NCBI RefSeq assembly: GCF_030929495.1
Contig: NZ_JAVFWN010000002.1
Location: forward strand, 372,001-436,000
Length of the DNA: 64,000 nucleotides
Direction: 5' to 3'
Source of the DNA: Nocardioides sp. LHD-245
Lineage (GTDB): Bacteria; Actinomycetota; Actinomycetes; Propionibacteriales; Nocardioidaceae
Part shown: one piece after another, positions 24,670 to 33,896 of the stretch
Layout of the letters: the number at the start of each line of letters is the position of its first letter
Position numbering within the stretch: the stretch's first letter is position 1
Program-made: the position numbers and the translations under genes
The notes under the pieces: generated by a model
What the model was told of the DNA's origin: nothing
The model's input: the letters and a program-made list of their open reading frames with translations, nothing else
Database searches by the model: none

Positions 24670-25476
24670 CCCGTCACGGAACAGGGCGTTGAGGTCGGCA
24701 CCGGCCGGGGATCCGTCGAAGCCGTCGAAGCGCCCGTCGACGAGGGCATCGGCGGCCCGCTCGAACCCGCTCCAGGCCGAGCGGGCCAGCGCGCCACCCA
24801 CGCTGACCCGGCGGACGCCGAGATCGGCGATCCGCGCGAGCGTGAGAGCGCTCGGGCCGCCGACGAGCAGGTTGACCGGCTTGGGCGCCACGGCCGCGAC
24901 GACGGCCGCGACATCGTCGGGGGCGCTGACGCCGGGCGCGTAGAGGCAGTCGGCGCCCGCGGCGGCGTAGGCCCGCAACCGGTCGAGGACCTCGGCGAGG
25001 TCGGGGCGGCCGATGATGAACCCCTCGGCGCGCCCGACCAGCAGGACGTCGTGGCCGCTGGCGTCGATCGCCTCCCGGGCGGCGGCGATGCGCTCGGCGG
25101 CCACGCCGAGGTCGTAGGGCTCGCCCGCGAGCGCGTCCTCGACCGACAGGCCGGCGACACCGGTCTCGACGGCCAGGGCCACGCTCTCCGCGACCTCCTG
25201 CGCCGTGGCGCCGTAGCCGTTCTCGAAGTCGGCGTTGACCGGCAGATCGGTCGCGCCGACGATGTCGGCGAGGTGGTCGAGCGCCTCGTCGCGGGTCGCG
25301 GAGCCGTCGGGCCGGCCGCGACTCCACGCGGCGCCCGAGCTGGTGGTCGCCAGGGCAGCGAAGCCGAGGTGCTCGAGATAGCGGGCGGAGCCGCGGTCCC
25401 AGGGGTTGGGCAGCAGGAAACAGCCGCTCTCGTGGAGGGCGCGGAAGGCGGCGCGGCGATCGGCGATGCTCGTCAT
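24646..25476 (-). CDS. Isocitrate lyase / phosphoenolpyruvate mutase family protein
   Basis: The 276-residue protein has the PEP mutase/isocitrate lyase barrel pattern: FLLPNPWDRGSARYLEHLGF, ATTSSGAAWSRG, the acidic metal site NADFENGYG, GLSVEDALAGEPYDLG and LLVGRAEGFI. It lacks the KKCGH motif of isocitrate lyase and resembles the PEP mutase-like oxaloacetate/2,3-dimethylmalate-type enzymes, which cleave or form C-C bonds in 2-hydroxy acids. The ATG at 25476 fits the family start. It is separate from the neighbouring operons. Substrate unknown. Confidence 0.83.
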   Translation of the reverse strand: MTSIADRRAAFRALHESGCFLLPNPWDRGSARYLEHLGFAALATTSSGAAWSRGRPDGSATRDEALDHLADIVGATDLPVNADFENGYGATAQEVAESVALAVETGVAGLSVEDALAGEPYDLGVAAERIAAAREAIDASGHDVLLVGRAEGFIIGRPDLAEVLDRLRAYAAAGADCLYAPGVSAPDDVAAVVAAVAPKPVNLLVGGPSALTLARIADLGVRRVSVGGALARSAWSGFERAADALVDGRFDGFDGSPAGADLNALFRDGPEADQQR

Positions 25477-25505
25477 GTCCCGACCGTAGGCCGGGCCGCC
25501 GACGC

Positions 25506-26015
25506 TCACTCCGGCGCGTCGGCCTCCAGCCAGCCCCGGAACGCCTCCAGGTTGGCCGTCGACTCGCCGCGCTCGATACGCCAGGCCCATTCCTTGCGGA
25601 TGGACGACTCGAAACCGAGCTCGAGGATGGTGTTGAAGGCGGAGTCGGCGTACTCCAGCACCGAGCCCAGCAGCCGGTCGAGGTCGTCGGGCGTGACCGA
25701 CGACAACGGCAACCGGGCGTCGAGGTAGATGTCGCCGTGGTGGTCGATGCCGAAGGCGACGGCGTACATCCTCATGTTGCGCTCGAGCAGCCAGCGGTAG
25801 ACCCGCTCGAACTCCTCGTCGGGCCGCCGGCACACGAACGCGTGCACGCCCAGCGCGTGCGGCCCGAGGTCGAGGCGGACCGGCGTCTGCAGCTTCTTCT
25901 CACCTGGGAGCGCGAAGCTGAAGGTGCGCTCCTCGGTCTCCTCGAACGCGATCTCGTTGTCCGAGAGCCAGGCACGGACGACGTCCGCCGGACCGCTCGG
26001 GTCGGGGTGGGTCAT
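25506..26015 (-). CDS. YbjN domain-containing protein
   Basis: The 169-residue acidic protein matches the actinobacterial YbjN family: [57 protein letters not shown] and a C-terminal WRIERGES. The fold resembles type III secretion chaperones; function is not known. The ATG at 26015 overlaps the mshA stop codon (ATGA), the usual mshA-YbjN pairing in actinobacteria. Confidence 0.85.
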   Translation of the reverse strand: MTHPDPSGPADVVRAWLSDNEIAFEETEERTFSFALPGEKKLQTPVRLDLGPHALGVHAFVCRRPDEEFERVYRWLLERNMRMYAVAFGIDHHGDIYLDARLPLSSVTPDDLDRLLGSVLEYADSAFNTILELGFESSIRKEWAWRIERGESTANLEAFRGWLEADAPE

Positions 26016-27289
26016 CCGACGCGCGCCTCCTGCCGCAGGAGCGCGTGGGCGCGCTCGTAGACCTCCACCGTATGGGCCGCGGTGGCCTCCCACGAGAACT
26101 GCCGGGCCTGCACGAGCGCACCGGCGGCGAGCCGGTCCCGGTAGGCCGGGTCCGCGACGACCCGCTCCAGGGCGAGGGCCCAGTCGTGCGGCTCGTGGGT
26201 GTCGACCAGCAGGCCGCTGTGGCCGTCGCGTACGACGGTCGTCAGTCCGCCGACGGCCGCGGCGACGACCGGCGCACCGGACGCCTGGGCCTCCGCGGCC
26301 ACCAGGCCGAAGGACTCGTTGTAGGACGGTACGGCGACCAGGGTGGCGGCGGCGTACCAGTCGGCGAGCTGGTCCTGCGGCACCGGCGGCACGAAGCGGA
26401 CCACGTCGTCGATGCGCAGCTCGGTGGCCAGGTTGGCGAGCGCGGCGGGCCGCTCCAGACCGCTGCCGGACGGTCCGCCGACCACCGGGACGACCAGTCG
26501 CGGGCGCAGGTCCGGGCGCCGGGCGAGCAGCTCGGCGACGGCGCGCAGCAGCACGTCGGGCGCCTTCAGCGGCTGGATCCGGCCCGCGAAGAGCAGCACC
26601 AGCGCCTCGTCGTCGAGGTCGCGCTCACGGCGCGCCCGGGCCCGGTCGGCCGGCGTCAGGGAGCGGAACACCTCGGTGTCGACGCCCGGGTGGACGACCT
26701 CGACCCGCCCCGGGTCGGCGTCGTACAGGTTGATCAGCTGCTTGGCCTCGAGGTCGGTGTTGGCGATGAGCACGTCGGCGGCCTCGACCACCTGCTCCTC
26801 GCCGATGACCCGGGCCTGCGGCTCGGGGGCGTCGCCGTCGGCCAGCGCCTCGTTCTTGACCTTCGCCATCGTGTGCATGGAGTGGACGAGCGGCACGCCC
26901 CAGCGGTCGCGGGCCAGGGCGCCGACCTGGCCCGAGAGCCAGTAGTGGGAGTGGACGACGTCGAAGTGGCCGGCCGGGTGCGCAGCCTCGGCGCGCAGCA
27001 CCTCGCGGGCGAAGACGCACAGCTGTCCGGGGAGCTGGTCCTTGGTCAGCCCCTCGAACGGACCCGCGTGCACGTTGTGCACGGTCACGCCGTCGCGGAC
27101 GGGCACGACGGGGTCCAGTCGCGAGCTGGTCGCGCGGGTGAAGATGTCGACCTCGATGCCGCAGTCGGCCAGGCGCCGGGCGAGCTCGATGACATAGACG
27201 TTCATGCCGCCGGCGTCACCGGTCCCGGGCTGGTCGAGCGGGGACGTGTGCAGACTGATCATGGCGACCCGACCGATCGACTCCCCCAT
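26012..27289 (-). CDS. mshA: D-inositol-3-phosphate glycosyltransferase (mycothiol synthesis)
   Basis: The 425-residue GT4 glycosyltransferase starts [20 protein letters not shown] and has the MshA-specific [46 protein letters not shown] and the nucleotide-sugar motif [19 protein letters not shown]. It transfers GlcNAc from UDP-GlcNAc to inositol-3-phosphate, the first step of mycothiol synthesis. The ATG at 27289 follows GGGAGGTG and is preferred to an ATG seven codons upstream. Its presence supports an actinobacterial host. Confidence 0.94.
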   Translation of the reverse strand: MGESIGRVAMISLHTSPLDQPGTGDAGGMNVYVIELARRLADCGIEVDIFTRATSSRLDPVVPVRDGVTVHNVHAGPFEGLTKDQLPGQLCVFAREVLRAEAAHPAGHFDVVHSHYWLSGQVGALARDRWGVPLVHSMHTMAKVKNEALADGDAPEPQARVIGEEQVVEAADVLIANTDLEAKQLINLYDADPGRVEVVHPGVDTEVFRSLTPADRARARRERDLDDEALVLLFAGRIQPLKAPDVLLRAVAELLARRPDLRPRLVVPVVGGPSGSGLERPAALANLATELRIDDVVRFVPPVPQDQLADWYAAATLVAVPSYNESFGLVAAEAQASGAPVVAAAVGGLTTVVRDGHSGLLVDTHEPHDWALALERVVADPAYRDRLAAGALVQARQFSWEATAAHTVEVYERAHALLRQEARVG

Positions 27290-27376
27290 CGCACCTCCCG
27301 CTGTCCGCACCCATTGCCGGTCGATCGGTCAACCCTGTCAGTGTGCCCGGCATTCCCGAGCCACGAAGATGGGTCC

Positions 27377-28117
27377 ATGAGCACCCGCATCGCCGTCGTC
27401 ACCGGAGCCTCCAGCGGCATCGGCGCCGCCACCGCACGCCACCTCGCGCGCGAGGGGTTCGAGGTGGTCTGCGCGGCCCGCCGCGTCGACCGGATCGAGG
27501 CGCTCGCCACCGAGATCGGCGGCCGGGCGGTCGTCTGCGACGTCACCGTGGACGCGTCGGTCGCGGCCCTCGCCGCCACGGTCGGACCCCGTCTCGACGT
27601 CCTGGTCAACAACGCCGGTGGCGCGTTCGGGCTCGCCCCGGTGGCCGAGGCGGACGCCGACGAGTGGCGCCGGATGTACGAGGTCAACGTGCTCGGCCTG
27701 ATGCGCGTCACCAAGGCACTGCTGCCCGCCCTCGTCGCGAGCGGCGCGGGCGTCGTCGTCAACGTCGGATCCATCGCCGGGCGGGGAGCCTACGAGGGGG
27801 GCGCCGGCTACACCGCCGCCAAGCACGGCACCAAGGTCGTCACCGAGACGCTGCGCCTCGAGCTCTTCGACCAGCCGGTCCGGGTGTGCGAGGTGGCGCC
27901 GGGGCTGGTGCACACCGAGGAGTTCTCCCTCACCCGTTTCGGGGGCGACCAGGCCCGCGCCGACGCGGTCTACGCCGGCGTGCCCGACCCGCTGGTGGCC
28001 GACGACGTGGCCGACGCCATCACCTGGGTCGCCACCCGCCCGGCGCACGTCAACATCGACGAGCTGGTGATCAAGCCGCGCGCCCAGGCCGCGACGCACA
28101 AGGTGCACCGGGTCTGA
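27377..28117 (+). CDS. SDR-family oxidoreductase (YdfG-like)
   Basis: The 246-residue classical short-chain dehydrogenase has TGASSGIG for NADP binding, LVNNAGGAFG, a VNVGSIAGRGAYEGGAG catalytic Ser and the YTAAKHG active-site Tyr-Lys pair. The segment EVAPGLVHTEEFSLTRF resembles 3-hydroxy acid dehydrogenases of the YdfG group. It is divergent from mshA, with 87 bases between. Substrate unknown. Confidence 0.88.
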   Translation: MSTRIAVVTGASSGIGAATARHLAREGFEVVCAARRVDRIEALATEIGGRAVVCDVTVDASVAALAATVGPRLDVLVNNAGGAFGLAPVAEADADEWRRMYEVNVLGLMRVTKALLPALVASGAGVVVNVGSIAGRGAYEGGAGYTAAKHGTKVVTETLRLELFDQPVRVCEVAPGLVHTEEFSLTRFGGDQARADAVYAGVPDPLVADDVADAITWVATRPAHVNIDELVIKPRAQAATHKVHRV

Positions 28118-28145
28118 GCCGGTCGCGCGCCCGGTCCCGGTCGGA

Positions 28146-29249
28146 TCAGCGGCGCACGAGGCGCTGGGCGCGCAGGGCGAAGGCGCGCGGCACGCCACCC
28201 CAGGCGGTGGCCGAGCGGACCGGCAGGGCGGCGTGCGCCGGCAGCACGAGGCCGACCGCGAGCTGCCGGAGATCACGCGGTCCCCGCGTGGAGGCGAGCC
28301 CGTTGCGGAAGTCACGAGCGGTGCTCGCGCCACCCCACGCCGCGACGGGCAGCAGATGGCTGGCCCGGGCCCGGGCCACCACGGCGTCCGGCACCCGGTC
28401 GATGGCCGCGAGCACCCGCGCCGGCACCGAGTCCGGCAGCCCGACGGTCGCGCGCGCCGCGGCGAGGGACGCGAGCGCCGGCGCCGGCAGCTCCTGCGCG
28501 AAGACGTCCGGGTCGCGGGCCAGCCGGCGCAGATCGACCAGGGTGCGCAGCCAGATCCAGCCCTCGCGGTGCCCGGCGAGGTGGCGGAAGGCATCGGCCG
28601 GGGCGAGGGTCGGCACCGCGACGCCGCCGACCTCGACCGGCGTACGGCGCGCCAGCAGCGCGGCCGGGTCCGGCTGGGCTCCCGGCATGGCGTCCAGCCG
28701 CCAGTGCAGATCGACGTCGGCACCCGGGCCGAGATAGGTCAGCGTGTGGCCCCAGCGCAGGACGTGGCGCCAGGCCCACATGCCCGGCTCGATCCGGCAC
28801 TGCTCGTGCAGCGCCCATCCGGACGCGCTCAACAGCCGGTGCGCCTCCGCGGCCGCCGCGGGCCGCACGAGCAGGTCGATGTCCCCCGCGCCGCGGGCGC
28901 CGGGCTGCCCGGTGGTGAGCACCGCCAACGGGATGCCCTTGAAGACCAGCGCGTCGATGCCGGCCGTGTCGAGCAGCTGCCAGGCGCGCACCGTCTCCAG
29001 GGCATGCACCATCCGGCGCTGCCGCGCCCCCTCGACCATCGCGGCCAGGATCTCCGCCGCCCCGCCCGGCAGACCGAGGTCGTCTGCTCGGGAGTGGAGC
29101 AGCTCCGGCACCCGGTGGCGCCGTACCCCCTCCAGCAGCGCCCGCACCGACGCCTCCGGAACGGGGACCCGCCCCACGGCCTGCCCCTCCTCGGCGGCGA
29201 GCGCGCTCCTCATCAGCCGGCACAGCAGGTCGAGAGCGTCGGCGGTCAC
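28146..29249 (-). CDS. Nucleotidyltransferase-family protein of the RiPP locus (NTP_transf_5-like)
   Basis: The 367-residue protein has the features of the NTP_transf_5 family (PF14907): LVFKGIPLAVL, then the metal-binding GAGDIDLLVRPAAAAEAHRLL with its Asp-X-Asp, VDLHWRLD, and a C-terminal helical region. Proteins of this family occur in lasso peptide clusters such as the paeninodin cluster. The GTG at 29249 is chosen because the typical DLLCRLMRSAL helix would be cut by the later ATG. It is divergent from the precursor gene, sharing a 168-base promoter region. It could nucleotidylate or otherwise modify the peptide; this is untested. Confidence 0.78.
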   Translation of the reverse strand: MTADALDLLCRLMRSALAAEEGQAVGRVPVPEASVRALLEGVRRHRVPELLHSRADDLGLPGGAAEILAAMVEGARQRRMVHALETVRAWQLLDTAGIDALVFKGIPLAVLTTGQPGARGAGDIDLLVRPAAAAEAHRLLSASGWALHEQCRIEPGMWAWRHVLRWGHTLTYLGPGADVDLHWRLDAMPGAQPDPAALLARRTPVEVGGVAVPTLAPADAFRHLAGHREGWIWLRTLVDLRRLARDPDVFAQELPAPALASLAAARATVGLPDSVPARVLAAIDRVPDAVVARARASHLLPVAAWGGASTARDFRNGLASTRGPRDLRQLAVGLVLPAHAALPVRSATAWGGVPRAFALRAQRLVRR

Positions 29250-29417
29250 GGCGCGAGCGTGGCACGCGGGCGGGAGCGGCGTCGGAGGAACGGGAAGGCC
29301 GGGAAGGTTAAAAAACGGGTGAGGCACGGACGAGGCCGTGTCCTGCCCACGGGTATCCGCGTTGCACCGTCGACGGAGGCACTCCCTCCTCTCCGTCCTG
29401 TACCCAATGGAGCTCCT

Positions 29418-29519
29418 ATGAAGCTGACCTACGTTCCCCCCACCCTGGAGACGCTGAGCCTCACGGCGACCCAGGACATCGAGATCGACATCGACATCAC
29501 CCTCGGGCTCGGCAGCTGA
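29418..29519 (+). CDS. Candidate RiPP precursor peptide (33 aa), lasso-type leader
   Basis: A small ORF with GGAG five bases before its ATG. The peptide begins MKLTYVPPTLETLSLT, containing the YxxPxL leader motif (Y5, P8, L10) that PqqD-type recognition proteins bind in lasso systems. It then has TQDIEIDIDIT and ends GLGS. The C-terminal half alternates Asp/Glu with Ile and finishes with serine. A lasso core needs an N-terminal Gly/Ala/Ser/Cys and an acid at position 7-9; no fully convincing core is visible. It is followed immediately by the B2 protease, the kinase and the PqqD-type gene. Confidence 0.8.
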   Translation: MKLTYVPPTLETLSLTATQDIEIDIDITLGLGS

Positions 29520-29965
29520 CCTCACCCAGGCTCCGACTCGCCGCGGCGACCGCGTGGTACCTGCTGGGCGCCACCCGGCTGCTGACGGTCGTCCTGCCGT
29601 TCGGCGTGGTCCGCCGCCTCCTCGGGGAGCCGGCGGCGCCGGGCGGATCGGAGGCCCCGGCGCCTCCGGACGCGAGCGCACCTCAGGTCGCCCGCGCCCG
29701 GGCGGTCGGACGGGCCATCGGGCGTGCCGCCGGGCGGACTCCGTGGACGTCCGACTGCTACCCGCAGGCCCTGACCGCGCGCATCCTGCTGCGCGGCGCC
29801 CGGGTTCCGCACACGGTGGTGTTCGGGCTCCGTCGTGACGACGCCGGCGAGCTGCGGGCGCACGCGTGGGTCACCGTCCGCTCGGCGGGCGGTGAGCCGG
29901 TCGCCGTCACCGGCGGCTCCACCCGCGCGTGGACCCCCGTCGGGGCCTTCAACTGGCAGCCCTGA
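29516..29965 (+). CDS. Lasso-type B2 leader peptidase (transglutaminase-like cysteine protease), probable CTG start
   Basis: The reading frame is open back to CTG at 29516, giving a 149-residue protein starting (M)TSPRLRLAAATAWYLLGATR. This matches the hydrophobic N-terminal helix of B2 proteins, so the first ATG-like codon (GTG 29606) would truncate it. The CTG overlaps the precursor stop (CTGA). The catalytic cysteine is in SDCYPQALTARILL and the histidine in RAHAWVTV. No Asp follows that histidine, although B2 enzymes normally use one about a dozen residues on; a Glu is the nearest acid. It should remove the leader of the precursor after recognition by the PqqD-type protein. Confidence 0.8.
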   Translation: MTSPRLRLAAATAWYLLGATRLLTVVLPFGVVRRLLGEPAAPGGSEAPAPPDASAPQVARARAVGRAIGRAAGRTPWTSDCYPQALTARILLRGARVPHTVVFGLRRDDAGELRAHAWVTVRSAGGEPVAVTGGSTRAWTPVGAFNWQP

Positions 29966-29989
29966 GCCTCCTCCCCTCCCTTGACGACC

Positions 29990-30937
29990 ATGTACGCCGG
30001 CTACGGACTGCTCATCGACAGCGAGCTCCCGCTGCCCGAGCTGGCCCCGGAGACCTCGCGGGTGCCCGCCGCACGGCCGGACGCCGTGATCCGGCTGGGC
30101 ACCGTGCGGCCCCCGTCCGCGGACGCGCTCCTGCTCCCCCGGGGCTTCTGGGCCGACGGCGAGCGGGTCGGCCTCGACGTGCCCGGGGTCGGCCGCTACG
30201 TCTGCGAGCGGGGCACCCGGATCACCGTCGAGCCGGCGCCGGGCGCCTCGGCCGACGCGCTGCGGCTGTTCCTGCTCGGCTCCGCGCTCGGCGTGCTGCT
30301 GACCCAGCGCGGCCTGCTCGTCCTGCACGGCAACGCGTTCGTCGTCGACGGCGCCTGCACCGTGGTGCTCGGCCATTCGGGCGCCGGGAAGTCGACCCTC
30401 GCCGCCGAGATGCACCGGCGCGGGCACGTCGTCCTCAGTGACGACGTCGTGCCGGTCGACGCCACCGGGTGCGCGCTGCCCGGCTGGCCCCGGATCAAGC
30501 TGTGGCAGGACGCGCTCGACCGGCTCGGGCTCCCGTCGTCCGGTCTGGACCGGGTCGGCGCGGGCTTCGACAAGTTCCACGTGCCGCTGGAGCGCGGCGC
30601 GCTCGGGCCGGGAGCCGTGCCCGTCCGCTGGATCTACGTCCTCGACCGGTACGACGGCCCGCTGCGCGTGGTGCCCGTCACGGGAGCGGCCGCCTTCACG
30701 ATCCTGCACGAGCACAGCTACCGCAACGAGATCCTCGTCGGCGAGCTGCGGCGTACCCACCTGGCGCGCAGCGCCGCCCTGGCCCGGGTCGCCCGCCTCG
30801 CGCGCGTCGACCGCCCTCGCGGGGTCGACTCGGTCGCGTCCTCCGCCGACGCGATCCTGGACCACATCTCCGGGACATCCCCCAACCGAGAGGAGCAGCA
30901 TGCGATCAGCGCAGCGACCCGAGCAGTGGATGCGTGA
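29990..30937 (+). CDS. HPr kinase/phosphorylase-like peptide kinase of the RiPP locus
   Basis: The 315-residue protein contains a P-loop, GHSGAGKST, and the HPr-kinase-like SDDVVPVD, followed by PRIKLWQDALDRLGL and a FDKFHVPLE segment. This is the layout of the kinases found in lasso clusters, where a member phosphorylates the C-terminal serine of the precursor (paeninodin). The ATG at 29990 is taken; a TTG three codons upstream is possible and neither has a clear ribosome site. The 3' end overlaps the PqqD gene by 38 bases. The precursor here ends in serine, so phosphorylation of Ser33 is a natural prediction. Confidence 0.82.
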   Translation: MYAGYGLLIDSELPLPELAPETSRVPAARPDAVIRLGTVRPPSADALLLPRGFWADGERVGLDVPGVGRYVCERGTRITVEPAPGASADALRLFLLGSALGVLLTQRGLLVLHGNAFVVDGACTVVLGHSGAGKSTLAAEMHRRGHVVLSDDVVPVDATGCALPGWPRIKLWQDALDRLGLPSSGLDRVGAGFDKFHVPLERGALGPGAVPVRWIYVLDRYDGPLRVVPVTGAAAFTILHEHSYRNEILVGELRRTHLARSAALARVARLARVDRPRGVDSVASSADAILDHISGTSPNREEQHAISAATRAVDA

Positions 30938-31184
30938 TCCCGCGCTCCAGGCCGTGGAGATGGGCGAGGAGTTCGTGATGATGGGACTCGCCCAGGGCGA
31001 GTACTACTCCGTCAAGGGTGTCGCCGCGGCGGTGTGGCGCCACCTCGCGCAGCCGCGCGACGTCGGCGAGCTGTGCGAGCTCGTCGCCGCCGAGTACGAC
31101 GTCAGCGCCGAGGCCTGTCGCGACGACATCGTGGCGTTCCTCGACGAGCTGCGCGGCAGGCGGATGGTGCTCGCCGCGTCGTAG
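30900..31184 (+). CDS. PqqD-family peptide recognition protein (lasso B1-like RRE)
   Basis: The 94-residue protein is of the PqqD/B1 type: an N-terminal beta-hairpin (LQAVEMGEEFVMMGLAQGEYYSV), then KGVAAAVWRHLAQPRDVGELCELVAAEYDV and a final helix DDIVAFLDELRGRRMV. Such RiPP recognition elements bind the YxxPxL leader and deliver it to the B2 protease. It starts inside the kinase gene behind GAGAGGAG, which suggests translational coupling. It is the last clear gene of the locus; no asparagine-synthetase-like cyclase or transporter follows. Confidence 0.88.
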   Translation: MRSAQRPEQWMRDPALQAVEMGEEFVMMGLAQGEYYSVKGVAAAVWRHLAQPRDVGELCELVAAEYDVSAEACRDDIVAFLDELRGRRMVLAAS

Positions 31185-31197
31185 CGCGGCCCCGCCG

Positions 31198-31887
31198 TCA
31201 GGCCAGCGCGCGGTCCAGCGCCGCCGTGACGTGCAGCGTGGTGCAGGGGAAGACGGGGATCTCGGAGTCGGCCTGCCGGATGAGCAGCTCGAGCTCGGAG
31301 CAGCCGAGGATGACGCCACCGGCACCGGCGTCCCACAGCTCGCTGATCATGCCGACGACCGCGCGGCGGGAGTCGTCGACGACCTTCCCGTGCACCAGCT
31401 CGTCGTAGATGATCCGGTTGAGCTCGTCGTGGTGGGCCGTGTCGGGGACCAGCACGCCGAGACCGTGGCTCGCGATCCGGTCGGTGAAGAAGGTGCGCGA
31501 CATCGCGAACTTCGTGCCGAGGAGCGCGACGCTCTCGACACCCTCGGCCTTGCAGGCCTCCGCGACCACGTCGCCGAGGTGGAGCAGCGGGATGGAGACG
31601 GCGTCCTGGACCTGCTCGGCCACCCGGTGGAAGGTGGTCGTGCAGAGCATGAGGAAGTCGGCGCCGGCCCGCTCGACCGACTCGGCCGCGGAGCGCAGGA
31701 TGACGGCGACGCCGTCCCAGTCCTCGGCCTCCTGCAGCTCGGTGACCTTGGCGAAATCGACCGACGCCATGACCGTCGTGGCGGAATGCAGACCGCCGAG
31801 TCGCTGCTCGACACCGCGGTTCAGCGCCTCGTAGTACGCCGCGCTGCTCTCCCAGGACATGCCGCCGACAAGGCCGATGGTCTGCAT
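31198..31887 (-). CDS. Aspartate/glutamate racemase family protein
   Basis: The 229-residue protein starts [23 protein letters not shown], the classical start of the YgeA/aspartate racemase family. The two catalytic cysteines are in [13 protein letters not shown] and [12 protein letters not shown]. It probably interconverts L- and D-amino acids without PLP. It converges on the PqqD gene with 13 bases between stops. Substrate is not clear. Confidence 0.9.
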   Translation of the reverse strand: MQTIGLVGGMSWESSAAYYEALNRGVEQRLGGLHSATTVMASVDFAKVTELQEAEDWDGVAVILRSAAESVERAGADFLMLCTTTFHRVAEQVQDAVSIPLLHLGDVVAEACKAEGVESVALLGTKFAMSRTFFTDRIASHGLGVLVPDTAHHDELNRIIYDELVHGKVVDDSRRAVVGMISELWDAGAGGVILGCSELELLIRQADSEIPVFPCTTLHVTAALDRALA

Positions 31888-31953
31888 GGGGCGAGTCTAG
31901 GGTCATCGTGCGGATGCGAGGCGAGAGGTCCGACGCCAGTAGGCTGGTCGTTC

Positions 31954-33858
31954 GTGTCCCAGACTCGTCGTACCGATCTCCGCAACGTCGCCATCGTCGC
32001 CCACGTCGACCACGGCAAGACGACCCTCGTCGACGCGATGCTCCACCAGGCCGGCGCCTTCAGCGCCCACCAGGCCGAGGGCGTCGCCGAGCGCGTCATG
32101 GACTCCGGCGACCTCGAACGCGAGAAGGGCATCACGATCCTCGCGAAGAACACCGCCGTGCACTACCGCGGGCCGTCGGCCCAGGAGATGGCCGACGGCG
32201 ACATGGTCATCAACATCATCGACACCCCCGGCCACGCCGACTTCGGTGGCGAGGTCGAGCGCGGCCTGTCGATGGTCGACGGCATCGTGCTGCTGGTCGA
32301 CGCGTCCGAGGGCCCGCTCCCCCAGACCCGCTTCGTGCTGCGCAAGGCGCTCAACGCCGACATGCCGGTGATCCTCGTGGTCAACAAGACCGACCGCGGC
32401 GACGCCCGGATCGACGAGGTCGTCGACGAGACGTACGAGCTGTTCATGGACCTGCTCGACGACTCGCACTCGCAGGACGCGCTCGACTTCCCTGTCGTCT
32501 TCGCCTCCGGCAAGGCCGGCATCGCCTCGCTCACCAAGCCCGAGAACGGCACGCTGCCCGAGGGCACCGACCTCGAGCCGCTGTTCCGCACGATCCTCGA
32601 GACCATCCCCGCCCCCGAGTACGACGCCGACGCCCCCCTGCAGGCGCACGTGACCAACCTCGACGCCTCCCCCTTCCTCGGCCGCCTCGCGCTGCTCCGG
32701 ATCAAGCACGGCACCCTCAAGAAGGGCCAGCAGGTCGCCTGGATGCGCCGCGACGGCGAGGTCAAGAACGTCAAGATCACCGAGCTCCTCGTCACCGAGG
32801 GCCTCGAGCGCAAGCCCGGCGAGTCCGCGGGCCCCGGTGACATCGTCGCCGTCGCCGGCATCCCCGAGATCACCATCGGTGAGACCCTCGCCGACCCGGA
32901 GAACCCGGTCGCGCTGCCGCTCATCCACGTCGACGAGCCGGCCATCTCGATGACCATCGGCACCAACACCTCGCCGCTCGTCGGCAAGGGGGGCAAGGGC
33001 CACAAGGTCACCGCCCGCCTGGTCAAGGACCGCCTCGACTCCGAGCTCATCGGCAACGTCTCGCTCCGCGTGCTCCCGACCGAGCGCCCCGACGCCTGGG
33101 AGGTGCAGGGCCGCGGCGAGCTGGCGCTGGCCATCCTGGTCGAGCAGATGCGCCGCGAGGGCTACGAGCTCACCGTCGGCAAGCCGCAGGTTGTCACCCG
33201 CGAGGTCGACGGCAAGGTGCACGAGCCCTTCGAGCGGCTCACCATCGACGCCCCCGAGGAGTTCCTCGGCACCATCACCGAGCTCCTCGCCAACCGCAAG
33301 GGCCGGATGGAGGGCATGACCAACCACGGCACCGGCTGGGTGCGCATGGAGTTCGTCGTCCCCGCCCGCGGCCTGATCGGCTTCCGTACCGACTTCCTCA
33401 CCGAGACCCGCGGTACCGGCATCGCGCACTCCATCTCCGAGGGCTACTTCCCGTGGGCCGGCGAGATCCGCTCGCGCCAGTCGGGCTCGCTCGTCGCGGA
33501 CCGCTCGGGCGCCGCGACGGCGTACGCCATGACCTCGCTGCAGGAGCGCGGCACCATGTTCGTCGACCCCGCGACCGAGGTCTACGAGGGCATGATCGTC
33601 GGCGAGAACTCCCGCGCCGACGACATGGACGTCAACATCACCAAGGAGAAGCAGCAGACCAACATCCGGTCCGCCACCTCCGACAACTTCGAGAAGCTCA
33701 TCCCGCCGCGCAAGCTCTCGCTCGAGCAGTGCCTGGAGTTCTGCCGCGAGGACGAGTGCGTCGAGATCACGCCGGAGACCGTCCGGATCCGCAAGGTGAT
33801 CCTCGACGCCAACGAGCGGGCCAAGATCACCAGCCGCGCCAAGAAGGCCAACAGGTGA
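31954..33858 (+). CDS. typA: Translational GTPase TypA/BipA
   Basis: The 634-residue ribosome-associated GTPase has the G motifs [44 protein letters not shown], and the TypA-specific C-terminal region [23 protein letters not shown] and [13 protein letters not shown]. The GTG at 31954 has no ribosome site but lies 8 bases after a TAGGCT -10 box (31940-31945), indicating a leaderless transcript. It is a stress and ribosome-assembly factor, not linked to its neighbours. Confidence 0.95.
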   Translation: MSQTRRTDLRNVAIVAHVDHGKTTLVDAMLHQAGAFSAHQAEGVAERVMDSGDLEREKGITILAKNTAVHYRGPSAQEMADGDMVINIIDTPGHADFGGEVERGLSMVDGIVLLVDASEGPLPQTRFVLRKALNADMPVILVVNKTDRGDARIDEVVDETYELFMDLLDDSHSQDALDFPVVFASGKAGIASLTKPENGTLPEGTDLEPLFRTILETIPAPEYDADAPLQAHVTNLDASPFLGRLALLRIKHGTLKKGQQVAWMRRDGEVKNVKITELLVTEGLERKPGESAGPGDIVAVAGIPEITIGETLADPENPVALPLIHVDEPAISMTIGTNTSPLVGKGGKGHKVTARLVKDRLDSELIGNVSLRVLPTERPDAWEVQGRGELALAILVEQMRREGYELTVGKPQVVTREVDGKVHEPFERLTIDAPEEFLGTITELLANRKGRMEGMTNHGTGWVRMEFVVPARGLIGFRTDFLTETRGTGIAHSISEGYFPWAGEIRSRQSGSLVADRSGAATAYAMTSLQERGTMFVDPATEVYEGMIVGENSRADDMDVNITKEKQQTNIRSATSDNFEKLIPPRKLSLEQCLEFCREDECVEITPETVRIRKVILDANERAKITSRAKKANR

Positions 33859-33896
33859 CCTGCCCGCGCGGGTGAGTCCGCTCTGATCGGACGGGT

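Noticed and set aside
28146..31184. Complete lasso peptide biosynthetic cluster
   Set aside because: No asparagine-synthetase-like cyclase or exporter is visible and the core does not fit ring rules well, so it is described as lasso-like only.
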